From Emiliania huxleyi CCMP1516 (Eukaryota > Haptophyta > Isochrysidales > Noelaerhabdaceae): 64,000 nucleotides of DNA. The stretch covers positions 241,728-305,727 of the forward strand of contig NW_005197803.1 in the NCBI RefSeq assembly GCF_000372725.1, in the 5' to 3' direction. Under the pieces are notes generated by a model. That model worked only from the letters and a program-made list of their open reading frames with translations. It searched no databases and was not told the origin of the DNA. Of this stretch, positions 1 to 8,965 are shown in pieces; the stretch's first letter is position 1, and every line of letters begins with the position of its first letter. Made by a program: the position numbers and the translations under genes.

Positions 1-381
1 AGGGGGGGGGAAGCGAAAGGAGAAGAAGAGTAAATCAGTGGATGTATTGAGTTAAGTAGATAGTATATTCCAGGACTTTTGACAGGAAATATCGGTAATG
101 ATCGTAAAGCATGTCAGATAGAAGCAGATAGAGAAAAAAGTGTAAGTGAGTACAGTGAACGGGGAAGCGGAATGTGACGTGTTAACAATATAATGTTGAC
201 CCCCCCCCCCCCCTCTTTTCCCCGTGTCTCTCGCTCCATGGCCCCGTCACACTCGCTCCTGCCACCCACCGACCCCTGGCCCGCTCACCTCCCGCCCTCT
301 CACCCACTCCCTCGCCCCCGACGCTCCCCAGCCTCCCGCCCTCTCCCTCTCCCACCCTGCCCGCCCTCGCCCCTCCCTCAG
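1..381 (+). other. Intron and flanking AT-richer DNA of CCT3
   Basis: The segment 194-381 is almost pure C/T and ends in CAG, so it is the 3' part of the intron before the last CCT3 exon. Bases 1-193 are much richer in A and purine than the rest of the window and show no recognisable coding segment. A possible donor GTAAGTGAGT starts near 142, but no exon can be placed before it with confidence. Confidence 0.5.
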
Positions 382-537
382 GCACAGACCATCAAGACGG
401 CGGTCGAGACGGCGGCGATGCTCCTCCGCATCGACGAGATCGTGTCGGGCACCCACAAGAAGGACAAGAAGCGCGCGCCGATGCAGCAGCAGGGAGCGCC
501 CGATGAGGGTGGCGACGACCCGCGGGCCGACGCCTGA
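382..537 (+). CDS. CCT3: CCT3 (TCP-1 gamma subunit), last exon only
   Basis: C-terminal exon of a group II cytosolic chaperonin subunit, part of the CCT/TRiC ring that folds actin and tubulin. The exon follows a long pyrimidine tract and a CAG acceptor ending at 381. It reads AQTIKTAVETAAMLLRIDEI and then a short hydrophilic tail with GGAPDEGG-like sequence. The ATP-domain end TAVET..LLRIDEIVSG and a tail containing GAPD are typical of the gamma subunit rather than the other seven CCT subunits. The rest of the gene lies to the left of the window, so the call rests on about 51 residues. The stop TGA is at 535-537. Confidence 0.85.
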   Translation, partial: AQTIKTAVETAAMLLRIDEIVSGTHKKDKKRAPMQQQGAPDEGGDDPRADA

Positions 538-1037
538 GGACAGCCTGGTCCTCTGAGCGACCCCCGCGGCTGAGAGGCTTGAGCGGCCGGCTGGCGCATC
601 ATGCGCAGCCGCGCTTGGTCATCGGCCCGGCGGCACTCTGATGCAGGGGTGTGCAACTGCAAGCATGCTCGAGCCGCGGCGTGCGTCCTCGTCCCCGTCC
701 GCTCCAATCTCTTGGCGCTCTTTTGACTGCACCGCGCACGAGAGTGTGAGAGCGCGCGTGCTGCCTATCTTTCTCTGTGTTCTCTCCAGTTTCCATACGT
801 TTTTCGCCATAGATTTCACATTTTACACGGATCATGGTTCAATGCAACACAAACGCGTTTGCGGACGCTATACACGTTCAAGAGAGGTGGGCCGGCATGC
901 GGCGTCACAGGTAAGCACACGAGAGGGACGAGAGGAAAGGGCCACGCTGCACAGCTGCACAGGCCCGAGCGAAGGAGATTGCTCCGTGCCGGAGCTTCAG
1001 CCATGCGTGGCAAGCCATGCGAGGGAGCTCGAATGCG
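538..1037. other. Region after CCT3, no recognisable gene
   Basis: This holds the 3' flank of CCT3. Open frames exist on both strands, but their composition is Arg/Ser/Pro-rich and overlapping, with no domain that I recognise. Confidence 0.4.
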
Positions 1038-1268
1038 TCAGCGGTGCGCCAAAGAGCTGTGGCCAAACGAGGCGGCCGACACCATCGATTGTGCTGCCGA
1101 GGAGGAGCGGCGGATCCTGATGACGACACACTCATCGTCGTCGATGGAGTCCTCGGTCCACTCAAACTCTGCCTTCTGTGGTTCGGGCTGCGGCGCAAGC
1201 GAGCTGCTGCCGGGTAGGCTCGAAGCAAGCGAGCTGCCGGGCAGACTGGACGCGGTGGAAAGTGGCAT
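1038..1268 (-). CDS. Hypothetical protein, left member of a head-to-head pair
   Basis: Function unknown. The first ATG gives about 76 residues. Residues with the pattern PQPEPxKxEFEWTxDSxxDD, then CxVxRxRRSxSA, recur in a plus-strand ORF at 1516-1809. The two copies differ in sequence but keep the same reading frame and the same acidic-then-basic layout, which argues that both were or are coding. The N-terminus carries a short internal repeat of LPGSSLAS type. It may be one exon of a longer gene. No membrane segment is seen. Confidence 0.45.
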   Translation of the reverse strand: MPLSTASSLPGSSLASSLPGSSSLAPQPEPQKAEFEWTEDSIDDDECVVIRIRRSSSAAQSMVSAASFGHSSLAHR

Positions 1269-1515
1269 ATCAGCGGCAGAGCGAGCAGAAATCAAGGCTG
1301 GTCGGTTGGACTTGCATCGATGTCGGGATGCACAACCGCGAAAGAAGAATTTTACAGTTAATTTACGCCAGAGTTTCGCTCAGCAGGGGACTTTAGATCT
1401 TCTGAGAGAGGTTTTGTGGGGACGATGCGGGGAGCGGACGACACCGATTGCGTTGACTTGAGGGCGTCCCTCCCTCCCATCGACTCCTCCCACGACTACG
1501 ACTAACCGCTTGCAC

Positions 1516-1809
1516 ATGTCTCCGTTCCTTGCTGTTGCACTTGGGGCTGTGAGTGCGGATGCACTCTTAGGACTAACCTCCCGCTCCTCTTTGCAAATTG
1601 CCACTGAAGCCACTCACCGCCGCTTCTCAAGCCTGCCCGGCAAGCAGCTCGCAGAGCCGCAGCCCGAGCCGCCAAAGGTGGAGTTTGAATGGACAGTGGA
1701 CTCCGATCACGACGATGACTGCATCGTTAGCAGGGTCCGCCGCTCCTTCTCGGCAACCCACAGCCTTGCTAGGCATCGAATTGAGCGCCAGAAATGTGTG
1801 TCTCGCTAG
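1516..1809 (+). CDS. Hypothetical protein, right member of a head-to-head pair
   Basis: Function unknown, about 97 residues from the ATG at 1516. The first 20 residues (MSPFLAVALGAVSADALLGL) are hydrophobic and could be a signal peptide. Downstream it shares the PEPPKVEFEWTVDSDHDDD block and the basic RVRRSFSAT block with the minus-strand ORF at 1038-1268. The two 5' ends face each other across about 250 bases that could hold a shared promoter. Amino-acid identity in the shared block is clearly higher than in the flanks, consistent with selection on protein. Exon borders are not proven. Confidence 0.45.
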   Translation: MSPFLAVALGAVSADALLGLTSRSSLQIATEATHRRFSSLPGKQLAEPQPEPPKVEFEWTVDSDHDDDCIVSRVRRSFSATHSLARHRIERQKCVSR

Positions 1810-1833
1810 CCCGGCGCTACCCACCCACCCACG

Positions 1834-2898
1834 CTACCCACCCACCCCTCGCGCCGACCGCTCCTGCCGCGCCCTTCTCCCCACCACGCTCCCAATCAGC
1901 CCTCGGCAAGCGCGGTCCAGCTCGTCACAGAGCTCCTGGCTCAGCGCCTCGGCGAGCGCCGCCTCTGACGACGCGACACCGTCCTCCACCAGCGCGAGGC
2001 GCACGTCCTCCTTCAAGTCCTCGAGCACCTTGCGGCATGCCACTTTGTCGGCCGCGTCGAGCCGTCCCGTCTTGGACTCCACCGCCTCGAACCGGGACTC
2101 AGTCACACGGGCCATTGCCTCGTACCGAAGCAGGTCGTGCGGCCCGCTCGCCGCCCGCGCCCCTCCCGACTTGGCCGCCGCCCAGTTTGGGCTCGAGTAG
2201 CGCGTCTCACCAAACTCGTCGATCTTGCGCTTCAAGAGCGTCCGCAGCGGCAGCCCCTCGCGGGCGGTCCTGACCACGACGCCCTCTGCCAGGTTGTCAT
2301 CCTCCAATGAGGGCAGGCCAAGCCTGGCGGGGAGGCGCGAGGAGAAGCGAATCGGCGACTCGAGGCAGTGCGGCAGCGTCCCTCGAGCCAGCACCGCGGC
2401 GAACAGGAACCCTGCCGCCTCGCAGCAGCTCGCGGCGGCGTCAAAGTCGGTATAGCGCGGTGGCTGATGGTGCGGGGTGACTGCCAGGTCAAAGCCGATG
2501 AAGCGCAGGTCGGGGCTGTACCATACGCCTCGCTGGACCGGCTGCAGCCCAGGAACGGGATTCACATCGGGGTGCGGATAGTGGCCACCCACCAGTTCGC
2601 CGAAGACACAGACGCTGTCGCCGGACGCGGCCAGACCGCACCGCACGGCTAGCGCACGGACCCGCCGCGCCGGCTCTTGCAGCCGCCTATCGAGGCGTTG
2701 CGACCTGAACGAGTAGAAGTCCTCCTCGAGAGGCAGCGGCCCCGACCGCTTTGCAAACTCGACTTTTCCATCCGCGTCGCACGCGACCGAAAAGTTGGCG
2801 CCATGCAGCTTCTCCGTCACGATCCACTCGGCGCCGGCGGGGAGGTCTGGCATGTCCTTGGTCGAGAGGGGTATCTTTGGGTACTTGGTGAAACCCAT
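1834..2898 (-). CDS. Rnl2-family RNA ligase
   Basis: ATP-dependent RNA ligase of the T4 Rnl2/kinetoplastid editing-ligase type, which seals nicks in RNA duplexes through a ligase-AMP intermediate. The intronless 354-residue frame shows the nucleotidyltransferase motifs in order: motif I EKLHGANF with the adenylated Lys (about residue 30), motif III VCVFGELVGG (about 97), motif IIIa FIGFDL (about 133), motif IV LAEGVVVRT (about 203) and motif V KRKIDEF (about 223). The C-terminal 120 residues are helical and charged, as in Rnl2 relatives. The start is the ATG at 2896-2898, directly before MGFTKYPKIPL. An open frame upstream belongs to a dispersed repeat. No plastid or mitochondrial leader is obvious. 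The substrate is unknown. Confidence 0.88.
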   Translation of the reverse strand: MGFTKYPKIPLSTKDMPDLPAGAEWIVTEKLHGANFSVACDADGKVEFAKRSGPLPLEEDFYSFRSQRLDRRLQEPARRVRALAVRCGLAASGDSVCVFGELVGGHYPHPDVNPVPGLQPVQRGVWYSPDLRFIGFDLAVTPHHQPPRYTDFDAAASCCEAAGFLFAAVLARGTLPHCLESPIRFSSRLPARLGLPSLEDDNLAEGVVVRTAREGLPLRTLLKRKIDEFGETRYSSPNWAAAKSGGARAASGPHDLLRYEAMARVTESRFEAVESKTGRLDAADKVACRKVLEDLKEDVRLALVEDGVASSEAALAEALSQELCDELDRACRGLIGSVVGRRARQERSARGVGG

Positions 2899-2984
2899 GC
2901 CTGTGCGCCCGGGCTGCTGTATGGACGCGTCCAGGCCTTTGCGGATGCGCGCAGTCCGGATTCTTTTTGTAGTGTCTCATATGA

Positions 2985-3615
2985 GCGTTGCTCCGCAGCA
3001 CGACTGGCACTCGTCGCAGAGGCCTCGCATTCGACAAGCCGGGAACGGCTCTACCCGCAACTTTCTCGCTAACACGCGCGCACCGCCGAGCCTGGGGCGG
3101 GCGCGCTGCGGCCGCACGTCTAACTTCGTCATAGTGCCACGACGTGCGGCCTAGATTTAGCCCACGCGCCTCTGCTCGCAAACACTCACCCATTTGATTG
3201 TCACTGCCCGTGAGTGCGAGATAGGGCTAGCCGTAGGCAGCTAGCCCGTGAGGAGAGCGTCCATAGACACCTCACTTAGACCCCACACACGGTCTCGTCC
3301 GTGCCTCGCCGGCCGGAGAGATTGCTAGAGGTGGAGCATGCTGCTCTAGCCTCACATGTCACTTCCTATCGTCTGTTGTTTGTTGTGCCCTTGTTTGTTT
3401 CTCTTGGCACCTTGGAGTGCTGGGGGGGGCGACAGGGAGGATGTGGCCTTGAGTTATGTGTACGCCGACTCAGGGTGTGTGGCAGCCAGCTGGCTGTGTG
3501 TCTTGTGAGCTTGTTTGTGTCTGTGTGTCGCTCGTGCGTGTCGTCATCATCTGTCTAGCGTCCACCCATACCGCGTTGGTGTCCAGTCCGAGCCTGGCTG
3601 TTCTTCACCTTTCTA
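2985..3615. repeat. Dispersed repeat R1, copy 1
   Basis: About 0.6 kb that recurs, diverged but alignable, at 39770-40395 in the same orientation. A partial copy at 49226-49345 matches its last 120 bases. Shared landmarks are a CGGGCGCGCTGCGG block, the phrase CCATAGACACCTCAC, a GGGGGGGCGACAGGG block and TGTGTGTCGCTCGTGCGTG near the right end. Minus-strand frames in both long copies begin with similar short peptides (LRAEARxLNLxRTxWH), but no protein domain is recognisable. It is probably a non-autonomous mobile element. Confidence 0.7.
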
Positions 3616-3667
3616 CCTACCTACCTATCTTGTAGTGAACAGGCCGACTTCGCGGTTTGAGCGCCCA

Positions 3668-3795
3668 GCGCAGACCGACCGACCGCAGGGGGGGGTCCGG
3701 CCGGTCGGCGGCCGCGGAAGTCCGCAGACCGGAGGGGGGGTCCGGTCGGTCGGTCGGAGCGCAGACCGAGGGGGGGGTCGGTCGGTCGGGTTGGC
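3668..3795. repeat. G-run direct repeats (GACCGACC plus G7)
   Basis: Several copies of a unit built from GACCGACCG followed by seven or eight G and TCCGG. Similar units occur at 4300-4400. Each unit can pair with a nearby CCGACC or GGTCGG block. Confidence 0.6.
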
Positions 3796-3877
3796 TCGAG
3801 GGTCACACCGCACATGCTCGCCGCAGCTGTGAATAAATTAGTATCTCTATTAGTAGGAATATCTCTAACTGAGTTGC

Positions 3878-4123
3878 TCATGAAGCGGCATCCAGCACCC
3901 GGATCGATTGCCATTTGCTGTCGCTTGAAGAGCGACTCGGAAGCCGATGAGCCCAGGTGACGGCGGCGGCGATGTGTCGATCAAGTCTCTCTGGCAAGTC
4001 ATCGTAGTCATTGGAAGGGACGATGCGCGCGCGTACTGTGGAGAACTGGAGCGCTGCCAGAGCTTGTACAAAGCGACGGCAAGCAGGATCAGTCAGGCCT
4101 GCGACTGCGTGGATGCTCCACAT
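3878..4123 (-). CDS. Possible hypothetical protein or exon, 81 codons
   Basis: An open frame with balanced composition (contains RFVQALAALQFSTVRARIVP), unlike the low-complexity frames around it. No family is recognised. It could be one exon of an unresolved gene. The flanks hold G-run repeats on both sides. Confidence 0.2.
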   Translation of the reverse strand: MWSIHAVAGLTDPACRRFVQALAALQFSTVRARIVPSNDYDDLPERLDRHIAAAVTWAHRLPSRSSSDSKWQSIRVLDAAS

Positions 4124-4299
4124 ATGTGTGTGGAGTCGGGCTCGCTCGGGCCTCGGCGAAGAAGTCTCCTTGGCGCTTGGCGCTTGGCTGCGTAACTAGA
4201 TAGTTTTCATAGTGTTAGTGAAAACCGGCGATTTCGAAGCGCCCGTGGCGGTTCGGGAGAAGGAAGGAGAGCGTTTGATTGAGGGGGCTCAACGGCAAG

Positions 4300-4400
4300 G
4301 ACACCGCGCCGAGGGGGGGTCGGTCGTCACACCTCCCGCCGCCGAGAGAGCGACCGACCGGCGGGGGGGTCCGGTCCACCTCGGGGGCAGACCACCGACC
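4300..4400. repeat. G-run direct repeats, second cluster
   Basis: Units of GAGAGCGACCGACCGGC plus a run of seven G and TCCGGTCC, related to the cluster at 3668-3795. They sit about 120 bases before the start codon of the coiled-coil gene and may fall in its promoter or 5' UTR. Confidence 0.5.
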
Positions 4401-4521
4401 GCCGGGGAGTCCCACAAGTGGGTGTGCTTCTGCTCCCCAGTTCAAACTGCTCTCCGATCGATCCGAGCCTCGAGCCTGGACCCTCCGACCCCCCACCTCT
4501 CGCTGAGCTCTCAGACGTGCC

Positions 4522-5861
4522 ATGGCCTCCATCGAACAGGCCGTAGCCGCGCTGAACGCGGCGGCAGCCGGCGTCCTCGGCTTCGAGCCCGCTCTCTCCT
4601 TCGCCGGAGCTCGTGACGCAGAGCACCTGGTGGCGTCCTTTGGCGCGCTCGTCACCGCGTGCAAAAGTGCGCAGGCAGCGGCTTCGGCGGCGGAGTTGAG
4701 CGCTGCGCGCCAGTACGCCGCGGCGGACCGTCTCGACAAGGCTGTGCACGCCTCTCGCGCACGGATTGACTCGCTCGAGGCGCAGGTCTCCCGGCAGGAG
4801 GCGGAGCTGGACCGGCGCAGCAAGGCGCTCTCGGGAGCCATGCACCGCGAGGCGCAGCGCGAAGCGACGCTGCGCAGACGCGAGCGCGAGATTGAGCGGA
4901 TGCAGGCGCGTCTCGCGGACAAACTCCGCGGCGGTGCAAAGGCCCAGCTCATTGAGGCTCCGGTCCTCGCCACGCCCGCCGTCAAGGGCGCCCCCGCGCG
5001 ACCCCGGGCGCCGCTGGACGGCCGAGCGGATGGCTCACCTCGGTGGCGCAAACCGCCGACGCAGTATTGCTCGCGCTGTAGGCCGGAGGAGGGAGCCTCG
5101 CTCTTCTTGTCTCTGCGCTTCAGGCGGCGCGCAAGCGGGAGGCCGCGGCGGCTGCGGACGGGCAGAGGCAGGTGGGTGGCAGCACGTGCGCGCGCCGCGC
5201 TCGCACGCTCGCACGCACACGCACACGCACACGCACACGCACACGCACACGCACACGCACACGCACACGCACACGCACACGCACACGCACACGCACACGC
5301 ACACGCACACGCACACATAGAGAGAGAGAGAACGCGAGGTGGGAGCGCCATTGTCCCGAGACGCGCTCTGCGTGGTGCAGGCGGCGGCCGCGGCCGAGCA
5401 GGCGAGCCTCATCTCCAGTCTGCAGGCCGCGATACGCGAGCTGCAGCAGAGGGCGAGCGAGGAGTCTGCGCCGCCCAATCTCACGGCAGAGGCGGCCGCG
5501 GCGACGGCGTGGCTCGACGCGGCTCGCGAGACCGCAAAGGCGCGGGCACCGGACCCACCCACCCAGCACACACACCCTTTCTTCTCTCCCGCCCCCGCTC
5601 TCCCGCTCTCCCGATCCCCAAACTCGCCCCGGCTCGCTCCGCCGTCCTTCCACCCACCCGTCCTTCCGCCCACCCCACCCGTTCCACCCACCCACCCGGT
5701 TGCGGCTGCGGAGCAGGCTTCCCTGCCGCGTGTCTCGTTGGTTGTCAACCTGGGCCGAGGCGACGCCCCGCCCGCGGCCGCCGACGCCGCCGCCGACCTC
5801 GAGGAGTGCCGCCGACAGCTACGCGAGCAAGACCAGCTGCTGCAGGCGACACACACACACA

Positions 5862-5943
<82 letters not shown>

Positions 5944-7005
5944 GGACGCGCAGCCGTGACGCTTCCGCGGCACCGCTGTGAGACACATCTCGACGCCTCC
6001 GCGACACACCCGCGACACACCCTCTGGTACTCGCCCCCACAGATGGCGCTCGACTCGCGGCTGCCCTCGCCGCTGCGGCCTCTGCGCGACATCTCTCCCA
6101 ACCGGCGCTCCGGCGCAGCGACGCCGCCGTCGGCAAAGGCAGCGGCTAGGGAGGCGCTCTCGGAGGAGCGGCGGCTGCTGCGCGAGCAGAGGGTGCACAA
6201 TTCCCACCCGGCCCCCCCCCCCACCCCCCCCACCCCCCACTTCGGCCGCGCCACTCTGCCCCCCCCCCCACCCCCCCCCCACCACCCCCACCACCCCCAC
6301 CACCCCCACCACCCCCGCCCCGCCTGCGGTCTCGCTGCGAGCAGGAGCGGCTGCTCGAGCGAGCGGCGGCCGTGGACGAGGCGGCCGAGGCGGTCGACCA
6401 GCGCAGGCGCGATCGCGGCTCCGTCGTTGGCAGAGCCTTTGTTGCAGCACATGGGTTGGCGCCCAGACCACTGAGCAACCCATGTAGCGCATGGTTGATC
6501 AGTGGTCTGCACGCCAACCCATGTAGTGCAACCGCCTTCTCTGGATCTTGCGGGCCCCACCCGTCGGCCGACCCGTAGGCGCGCGCTGCGGCTAGACGAC
6601 CCCTCGCTGCAGCGGCTGCAGTCCAGCGTCCCCGACGGCGCGCCGCCCTCGAGCGCCCTCGCAGCTCCCCCCCCCCCCCCCCCGAGAGGGAGCGGGAGGA
6701 GCCCGAGACGTGGCCCGAGTGTAGGTGCCGCCCTCGCCTCCTTCCTCGACAGCCTCAATGAGCGGCTCTTCACGCCCACCACCACCGGGCCATGCGCCAC
6801 CGCCGCCGACGGCGGCCTTTCCCCTCCTACGCCGTCCTCGCGCAGCCGCCGCCTCTTCGCCTCGCGTGCGGCCGGCGCTCCCAAGCCGGCCGACCCGCCA
6901 AACGACCCGCCTGCCGCCGGTTCCGACGAGGCAGCAGGCCCCTCTGAGGCGCCCGCCGCGGGGCCGTCGCCGATCCCTCCACTCGTCTCCATCGAGCGCT
7001 GCTGA
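4522..7005 (+). CDS. Coiled-coil protein, multi-exon, unknown function
   Basis: The first exon starts at ATG 4522 (MASIEQAVAALNAAAAGV) and runs to about 5030, with heptad-rich charged helix after residue 60. Further exon-like blocks are at about 5125-5170 (AARKREAAAAADGQRQ), 5381-5525 (QAAAAAEQASLISSLQAAIR), about 5715-5849 (ADLEECRRQLREQDQLLQ), 6042-6190 (MALDSRLPSPLRPLRDISPN), about 6345-6430 and about 6570-7005. The tail is Ser/Pro-rich with FLDSLNERLFTP and ends IPPLVSIERC. Introns between these blocks are filled with CACACG, CA and poly-C repeats and with an inverted repeat. The layout (long coiled coil, then a basic Ser/Pro tail) resembles cytoskeletal or centrosomal proteins, but no family can be named. 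Exact splice sites are uncertain. Confidence 0.6.
5213..5317. repeat. (CACACG)n microsatellite in intron
   Basis: About 17 near-perfect hexamer units directly after a GTGGGT donor of the coiled-coil gene. They produce spurious long frames on both strands. Confidence 0.95.
5850..5941. repeat. (CA)n microsatellite in intron
   Basis: About 45 CA units with one TA interruption, inside an intron of the coiled-coil gene. Confidence 0.95.
6205..6320. repeat. Poly-C / CCCCCAC tract in intron
   Basis: Runs of 7 to 12 C separated by A, then CACC units. The other strand is a series of G runs with quadruplex-forming potential. Confidence 0.9.
6441..6531. repeat. Inverted repeat in intron
   Basis: The left arm 6449-6474 and right arm 6499-6524 are near-perfect inverted copies (ACATGGGTTGGCG then CAGACCACTGA), and weaker pairing extends to GTTGCA/TGCAAC at the outer ends. 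The loop of 24 bases again contains CAACCCATGTAGCGCATGGTTG, itself partly palindromic. It looks like a very short MITE or a hairpin-forming intron insertion. Confidence 0.75.
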
Positions 7006-7386
7006 GGGGCAGGGCTGCTCTCGCGCCGGTGGCCTCCGGAGGTGGTGCATTCGCGCGGTGCCGGGAAGGTGGTCGAAAACGCGTGCGACAGAGCGGTTGC
7101 TTTGTGCTCAGAAGTGTGCTCAGCGCGAAACAGCGCGGGGGCACATAGACGATAGAGCCCACGCCCCGAGCCCGCGCGCCGCCCGACTGTGGCGTCGCTG
7201 TGCACACTGTGCACCGTGCCCACCGAGAATGTGCGCGGGGGTGGGTGGTGAAGCCGGCAGCCGGGCGGGGGTGAAGCGGAACGCCCGGCCGGCGCCGCGG
7301 CGGCGGGCGGGGCGGGGATTGTTTGGAAAAAACTTCAAGAGGTGCGGATGGATTTCTTTTGTGGCCGCGATCGGAGACACTGTGGC
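7006..7386. other. Tail-to-tail intergenic region
   Basis: The 3' flank of the plus-strand coiled-coil gene and of minus-strand TRAPPC2. No coding segment is recognised. Confidence 0.5.
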
Positions 7387-7884
7387 TCAGAAGTGTTTCT
7401 TCCCAAGCAGACGTATTCGCTGGTCAAAGCTCGCCGGAACCTTTGCGCCGCTGTCGAAGAACGGGTTCATGAGCAGGCGAACGTACGCCTCGTACGCGTC
7501 GGTGAAGAACTGCTTCACGCCGTCCTCGTTCCTCGCGTCGTGCAGCAGCATGAAGCGCGCATGGCTCGCAGTCACGAATGCAGAAACGTAAAAGTCATTG
7601 AACCGGTCAACCTGCTTGAGGTACATGGCCTGCGTGCCCCAGACGAGCTCGTCGACCATGTCTAGCGCCGCGTGGATCACGGTGAGCTGATTCAGGTGCA
7701 GCGTGTCCTCGCGCTGCGCGCATGGGAGGCGGGAGGGCGGCAGCCGCGCTCAGCACGACTGGGTGGCGGAGCCTCCGCTCCGGCGCCTGCGCACCCGCTG
7801 CGACCGCGCCTCGGGGAACTCGGCTTGGTAGATCGGCTTGTCGTCGGTGCCGACGATCACGAACAGGCAGCCGCCAGCAGGCAT
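7387..7884 (-). CDS. TRAPPC2: TRAPPC2 / sedlin (Trs20), TRAPP complex subunit
   Basis: Longin-fold subunit of the TRAPP tethering complex, which activates Rab1-type GTPases in ER-to-Golgi traffic. There are two exons: 7884-7795 (30 codons, MPAGGCLFVIVGTDDKPIYQ onwards) and 7713-7387. They join in frame across an 81-base GT-AG intron to give about 138 residues, the usual size of sedlin. Landmarks are FVIVG near the start, HLNQLTVIHAALDMVDE, MYLKQVDRFNDFYVSAFVTA, RFMLLHDARNEDGVKQFFTD, YVRLLMNPF and the C-terminal LLGKKHF. All align with the animal and yeast proteins in order. The intron is flanked by an imperfect direct repeat CGCAGCG.G spanning the splice sites. Confidence 0.93.
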
Positions 7885-7983
7885 CGTCTCTGGGTCGCCT
7901 GTTTTCAGCTGGCCGACGACAAAATGGAGGAGCCGTGCGGAAGCGCTGCCAAAAGAATTTAGAGTTGCGGGGGAGGGCGGGCG

Positions 7984-8550
7984 GTGGAGAATATAGGGTG
8001 GATAAAGCGCCTGTTCACGGCATGGAGGGTGAGCCACGCCGAACGTACCGAACGTAGAGCTGAGCGGAAGGCAGCGGGGGAAGACGACTCCGTCTCCGAG
8101 GAGGACGAACCAGTGGAAATCCAGTTGTCAGATGTCACGATGCACCCGAAGGGGACTCCAGCGCCGGCATCATCCGTAGACGCACAAGTGTTCGAAGAGA
8201 GAGTGGACCTGAGCAACCACATGACTGGGCGGCAAATGATAGCAGTGGGCATCAGAAGACTCGTCCTTGCGCGAGGGGAGCTCGATAGACTCGAGGGGCC
8301 AGGATACGCAGCGAGGAGGACGGAGTTGCGCCGAAAGGCAAAAGAAGCCGAGAGGACAAGGGAACGGCAGGCGGCGGCGGCGGCGCAGAACGAGGCAGAG
8401 GAGAGCGACGCGACAGAGGAAGAGGCGACAAGGGAGAGCACGACGAGAAGGGGGAGACCGCGAGGTGGCACGAAGGTTGCAGCGAGAATCGGAGAGAGAC
8501 TGCGAAGTGAGATAGGAAGAGGCGGACGCCCAAGGGTGGGCGATGGCTAG
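7984..8550 (+). CDS. Open frame tied to a dispersed repeat
   Basis: A 188-codon frame without an early ATG (it opens at GTG). It encodes a charged protein with a basic/acidic middle and an Arg-rich end containing QNEAEESDATEEEATREST and TTRRGRPRGGTKVAARIG. The last part recurs at about 62900-63035 (QNEAEESDAREVEATRERE), which suggests that it belongs to a mobile element rather than a host gene. No transposase or capsid motif is visible. Confidence 0.35.
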   Translation: MENIGWIKRLFTAWRVSHAERTERRAERKAAGEDDSVSEEDEPVEIQLSDVTMHPKGTPAPASSVDAQVFEERVDLSNHMTGRQMIAVGIRRLVLARGELDRLEGPGYAARRTELRRKAKEAERTRERQAAAAAQNEAEESDATEEEATRESTTRRGRPRGGTKVAARIGERLRSEIGRGGRPRVGDG

Positions 8551-8566
8551 CGCACCACACCCTCTC

Positions 8567-8650
8567 CTTAAAATCCCTGTGTGGTGGCGGCGTGCCGTCC
8601 TCCCATCCCTCCCTTGGGTTGTCTGTTTTCTTTCTTTTTCGGCGGGCGGT
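8567..8650. repeat. Dispersed repeat R8 segment, copy 1
   Basis: The block AAAATCCCTGTGTGGTGGCG followed by CCGTCCTCCCATCCCTCCC and a TTTCTTTC tract recurs at 62758-62835. In copy 1 this block follows the QNEAEESDA-coding segment. In copy 2 it precedes it. Confidence 0.75.
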
Positions 8651-8687
8651 GGAACCCTGATACGGGATGCTGAGTGAGGACCTGTGT

Positions 8688-8965
8688 ACGTGCGTGGGGT
8701 ACAGTGTCGTGTCTACTAGCTCCCACCGAGTAGAGGGGGCGTTCTGAAGTTAAGGGGAAACCCGGTACACGGAGCCAACCCTCGGAGACCTGTGTTTGCT
8801 TTACGGCCCTCTCCCTGCGAACGCGCACCCCCCTAGCTAGGGGTCAGGGCTCTCTAGCCCGTAGCCCGATCCCGATCACCCGGCTCGCTGGGTGCGCTTC
8901 TCAGCTCCCCGGCCCTGGATGTGAGGCTGATGACTGCACTCCAAGCAAGTGCTCCAAGTACAATG
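8688..8965 (-). repeat. Dispersed repeat R2, copy 1
   Basis: About 275 bases found again, in the opposite orientation, at 13418-13700 and 52358-52605. A truncated copy at 51143-51225 lies in this orientation. Read on the minus strand the order is CTTGGAGTGCAGTCA, CATCCAGGGCCGGGGAGCT, GCGCACCCAGCGGGCCGG, GGGCTAGAGAGCCCT, GGGTTTCCCCTTAAC and CGCCCCCTCTACTCGG. The length and high copy similarity suggest a SINE-like element. I do not see convincing pol III A and B boxes. Confidence 0.75.

Noticed and set aside
5035-7223. Minus-strand frames of 485 and 492 codons
   Set aside because: They run antisense through CACACG, CA and poly-C introns of the coiled-coil gene and have Cys-Val and poly-Gly content only.
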